Below are positions 4,666-6,806 of a stretch of DNA of 6,806 bases, piece after piece. Origin of the DNA: Rhizobiaceae bacterium (lineage in GTDB: Bacteria; Pseudomonadota; Alphaproteobacteria; Rhizobiales; Rhizobiaceae); the NCBI GenBank assembly GCA_004299545.1, contig SCRB01000866.1, positions 1-6,806 of the forward strand, written 5' to 3'. Made by a program: the position numbers and the translations under genes. The notes under the pieces are model-generated. The model made no database searches, was not told the origin of the DNA, and was given only the letters and a program-made list of their open reading frames with translations. Each line of letters starts with the position of its first letter. The stretch's first letter is position 1.

Positions 4666-5535
4666 ATGCGACTGATGATCGAAGCGGCCCTGGCGGCCGC
4701 GACGGCGCTGACGGCCGTCCTCGGGCCTGCCCTGCAACATCCGGAGACCAGGGCCGCGCCAGCCCTGCCGATCGTCGTCGTGGCTCCGGGCACGTTCGCT
4801 TTCCGCTCTCCGGGCGAATATCTGAAAAATGGCTGGCCCGTGGACGCGCCAGAGCGCACCGTGACTTTCCAGCGCGGCTTCGAGATCATGAAGGACGAGG
4901 TAAGCGCTGCCGACTATGCGGCCTGCGTCGCCGACGGCGCTTGCAAGGCGTCGGAAAGCGGCACGGCTTCAGCCGCCCTCCCCGTCACGGGGGTAAGCTA
5001 TAGGGACGCCGTGGCCTACGCCGCATGGCTGTCGGCCAAGACCGGAGAAAACTGGCGCTTGCCCACCGACGAGGAATGGTCCTTCGCGGCAGCCGAACGC
5101 CTGCACGACGACAGCCTCGGCCTGCCGCAGGAGTCGGGAAATCCGGCGGCGCGTTGGCTGGCGCGGTATCGCGCCGAGGCGGCGGACGACAAGCGCGACA
5201 CCCAGCCGAAACCGTTCGGATCTTTCGGGACCAACAGCAAGGGGCTGGCGGACATCTCGGGCAATGTCTGGGAGTGGACGGCCACCTGCTACACCCGGGC
5301 CGTCGTAGGCAATGATGGCCAGGTGGCACACAGCACCGAAAACTGCGGCGTGCGCGTGGTCGCCGGCCGCCACCGCGGCTACATGTCGACCTTCATCCGA
5401 GACGGCAGGAGTGGCGGCTGCGCCGCCGGCCTCGCACCCGACAATCTCGGCTTCCGGTTGGTGCGGGAGAAGCTGTCGCTTGTCGGGCGTATGCGACTGC
5501 TGGCGGCTGAAGCCCTTCAAGGTTGGCTTGGTTGA
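4666..5535 (+). CDS. nirV: NirV, formylglycine-generating-enzyme-like (SUMF1 domain) partner of NirK
   Basis: The 289-residue protein has a hydrophobic N-terminal segment (about 4-22) and a likely signal cleavage near TRA (28-30), so it should be exported. The rest is a FGE-sulfatase domain: VAPGTFAFRSP (39-49), MKDEVSAADYAACV (75-88), PVTGVSYRDAVAYAAWLS (106-123), WRLPTDEEWSFAA (130-142), LADISGNVWEWT (194-205) and DNLGFRLVR (259-267). The stretch equivalent to the catalytic cysteine loop of true FGE (GYM followed by Cys) has Ser241 in place of the first Cys and no second one, so sulfatase activation is not expected. NirV regularly follows nirK, but its role is unsettled; maturation or support of NirK is the usual guess. 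The C-terminal 22 residues form a basic, amphipathic tail. It overlaps the end of convergent nnrS by 19 bases. An alternative ATG at 4660 adds two residues. Confidence 0.92.
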   Translation: MRLMIEAALAAATALTAVLGPALQHPETRAAPALPIVVVAPGTFAFRSPGEYLKNGWPVDAPERTVTFQRGFEIMKDEVSAADYAACVADGACKASESGTASAALPVTGVSYRDAVAYAAWLSAKTGENWRLPTDEEWSFAAAERLHDDSLGLPQESGNPAARWLARYRAEAADDKRDTQPKPFGSFGTNSKGLADISGNVWEWTATCYTRAVVGNDGQVAHSTENCGVRVVAGRHRGYMSTFIRDGRSGGCAAGLAPDNLGFRLVREKLSLVGRMRLLAAEALQGWLG

Positions 5536-6716
5536 CGGGCGCGCAGGCGCGGCCGCGTCAGCATGACGCCATAATATCCCGCGTAGCCGAGGAACGCTGC
5601 CGCCCACATAAGCGCCGAGGCATCGATGAGCGCCGACCATTCCGGCTGGAAGGCGGCAAGAATGCGCAGGATGGCCGCCAGACCCACCGCGACGTAGATC
5701 CCACAGGTCCCGACATTCGCGTGCAATTCGCGTCCCGTATGGCCAAGTGTGGCGCGCGTCATGACCGCGAGCGTCATTGAGCCGATCGCGCCCGCCCCAA
5801 ACGCGTGAACTGCGGCCGCTGTCGGTATCGATGGCGGGAAAACGGCGGCAAGGCCGGCCATCAGCAGCCCGGCAGGTACAAAGAGAAATGCGATGTGCAA
5901 GACAAGCACGAGCGGATCGCGCCAGGTCCGCTCTCCGGCCCAGCGGCCGACGCGGGCGAGGTTCAGCATCGCACTGGCGATGAGGACGGCGCTAGTCCAG
6001 GCCGCCTCGGGACGGAACGTCCAGGCGGCGAGCGCGAGTGCGGTGGCGGCGATGACGATCGTATCGAAAGAACCGAACGGACGTGGCAGACGGCCGGGGT
6101 TTTCGCGCACCAGCCAATTTCGCGTAAAGCTGGGAATGATGCGCCCGCCAACGATCGTGATAAGGACGATCGCCGCTGCAATACCAAGGCGACGGCCGAT
6201 GTCGGAGGTGCCATAGGCATGTGCTTCCAGATGGAAGACGACGTTCGCCACGAAAAGCAGGCTTACTGGGGCGAGTACCTTCAGATTGCGCCAGTTGCGG
6301 CCGGCAATGATCTCGACGGCTGCGGACGCGGCGACTGCCAGCAGAAAGGCGCAGTCAATGAGGGAGGCCGCGAGCCAGCCGATCTCGGCCGAGAAGAAGA
6401 CGGCAACCCTGCCCGCGAGCCAGAGGAGGACGAGTGCGAGAAGCGACAACCCCTGCACCGGCAGATGGCCTGTCCAGTTGGGGATTGCAGTAAGCAGGAA
6501 GCCGGTCATGACAGCCGCAAGATAGCCGAAGAGCATCTCGTGCACATGCCAATCGACCGGTGCGAAAACGCTCGCCGTCTTCAGGATTCCATAAAACAGC
6601 GGCAGCCAGAACAGGATCGCGGCGCCCGCATAGAATGCGCCGAGCAGGAAGAACGGCCGGAAGCCATAGGAGAGGATCGCTGGATAATTGCCGGGTCGGA
6701 TGCGGGGTACCGCCAT
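5517..6716 (-). CDS. nnrS: NnrS family haem-copper membrane protein, NO-stress protection
   Basis: NnrS is a polytopic inner-membrane protein that binds haem and copper and eases nitrosative stress when NO accumulates. The 399-residue product has about twelve hydrophobic helices and the family's signature blocks: DWHVHEMLFGY (55-65, with H57 and H59 as potential metal ligands), TGFLLTAIPNWTG (71-83), FHLEAHAYG (161-169), GGRIIPSFTRNWL (190-202), HAFGAGAIGSMTLAVMTRAT (304-323) and LGHTGREL (324-331). The ATG at 6714-6716 has GGAGAGGGA just upstream on the minus strand (6722-6730). It is transcribed toward nirV, and the two genes share 19 bases at their 3' ends. As nirK produces NO, this gene is the expected detoxifying neighbour. 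Its promoter probably lies at or beyond the window's right edge; no complete operator is visible in the 90 bases upstream. Confidence 0.95.
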   Translation of the reverse strand: MAVPRIRPGNYPAILSYGFRPFFLLGAFYAGAAILFWLPLFYGILKTASVFAPVDWHVHEMLFGYLAAVMTGFLLTAIPNWTGHLPVQGLSLLALVLLWLAGRVAVFFSAEIGWLAASLIDCAFLLAVAASAAVEIIAGRNWRNLKVLAPVSLLFVANVVFHLEAHAYGTSDIGRRLGIAAAIVLITIVGGRIIPSFTRNWLVRENPGRLPRPFGSFDTIVIAATALALAAWTFRPEAAWTSAVLIASAMLNLARVGRWAGERTWRDPLVLVLHIAFLFVPAGLLMAGLAAVFPPSIPTAAAVHAFGAGAIGSMTLAVMTRATLGHTGRELHANVGTCGIYVAVGLAAILRILAAFQPEWSALIDASALMWAAAFLGYAGYYGVMLTRPRLRARQPSQP

Positions 6717-6739
6717 GTCTGTCCCTCTCCGCCATAGGC

Positions 6740-6772
6740 GGGCGGGCGCAGAACCCGAAGCCGCGCCCGCCC
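6740..6772 (-). other. GC-rich stem-loop in the nnrS leader
   Basis: Arms GGGCGGGCGC (6740-6749) and GCGCCCGCCC (6763-6772) pair perfectly over 10 bases with a 13-base loop. Read on the minus strand, the loop contains a C-UUCG-G tetraloop sequence. No T-run follows on the minus strand, so it is not a standard terminator of an upstream gene. It ends 23 bases before the nnrS ATG, just outside the ribosome binding site (6722-6730), and could affect mRNA stability or translation, or mark the end of a gene lying off the right edge. Confidence 0.5.
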
Positions 6773-6806
6773 CTCGCCCATGCCATCTTCATTATTTGCC
6801 CGCGGG

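Noticed and set aside
3553..4740. Long open frame (395 codons) on the minus strand across nirK
   Set aside because: It is antisense to nirK, with a His/Arg/Gly/Val-rich composition typical of reverse frames in GC-rich genes, and has no family resemblance. nirK itself has all catalytic residues.
5805..6737. 310-codon plus-strand frame opposite nnrS
   Set aside because: Low-complexity, charged composition with no domain; nnrS on the other strand carries every family signature.
6796..6806. TTG half-site at the right edge that might begin an nnrS operator
   Set aside because: The second half-site falls outside the window, so it cannot be judged. Distance to the nnrS start (about 86 bases to the would-be centre) is compatible, nothing more.
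6792..6806. Possible last four codons (PAGK, stop) of a minus-strand gene upstream of nnrS
   Set aside because: Far too short to support; any frame ends somewhere.
1..6806. CRISPR arrays, insertion sequences, tRNA or rRNA genes
   Set aside because: Looked for on both strands by eye; no repeat arrays, transposase genes, terminal repeats or RNA gene signatures were seen.

Overview
The window is a denitrification and nitric-oxide-response locus from an alphaproteobacterium, most likely of the Rhizobiales type. The evidence is the high-GC DNA with strong codon bias, a class I copper nitrite reductase carrying a Tat signal, the nirK-nirV-nnrS arrangement, a Crp/Fnr regulator without Fe-S cysteines, and an EcfG-like sigma region 4 fragment at the left edge. 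No species can be named from the sequence.

Layout, left to right. Positions 2-232 (+) hold the C-terminal end of a sigma-70 region 4-like helix-turn-helix protein. It overlaps the start of a thioredoxin-2 type gene (225-671, +) by 8 bases. The 672-852 gap has no gene but carries a perfect FNR-type palindrome (787-800). This lies ahead of a small conserved-looking protein of unknown function (853-1239, +) and a universal stress protein (1288-1734, +), which probably form a two-gene oxygen/NO-controlled unit. A Crp/Fnr-family regulator (1761-2459, -) converges on them. A roughly 256-base divergent intergenic region (2460-2715) holds an NnrR-type operator (2540-2553) and a good -10 hexamer (2685-2690), but no gene. 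It is followed by an alternative-oxidase family protein (2716-3381, +), then nirK (3496-4611, +) behind a second operator with the same half-sites (3417-3430). A strong stem-loop follows, then nirV (4666-5535, +). nnrS (5517-6716, -) converges on nirV with a 19-base overlap. The last 90 bases hold the nnrS leader with a GC-rich hairpin.

Working together: NirK reduces nitrite to NO in the periplasm and NirV is its usual companion. NnrS is a membrane protein protecting against NO stress. The Crp/Fnr protein is the likely NO or low-oxygen sensor acting through the shared TTGTT-N4-CGCAA operators. Usp, thioredoxin and the small unknown protein look like stress accessories.

The most unusual item is the alternative-oxidase homologue. 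Its fold signature runs the full length, but two of the six di-iron ligands appear substituted (Glu to Gln at 91, Glu to Ala at 142). Its place between the regulator and nirK suggests a role in nitrite/NO respiration that may not be ordinary quinol oxidation.
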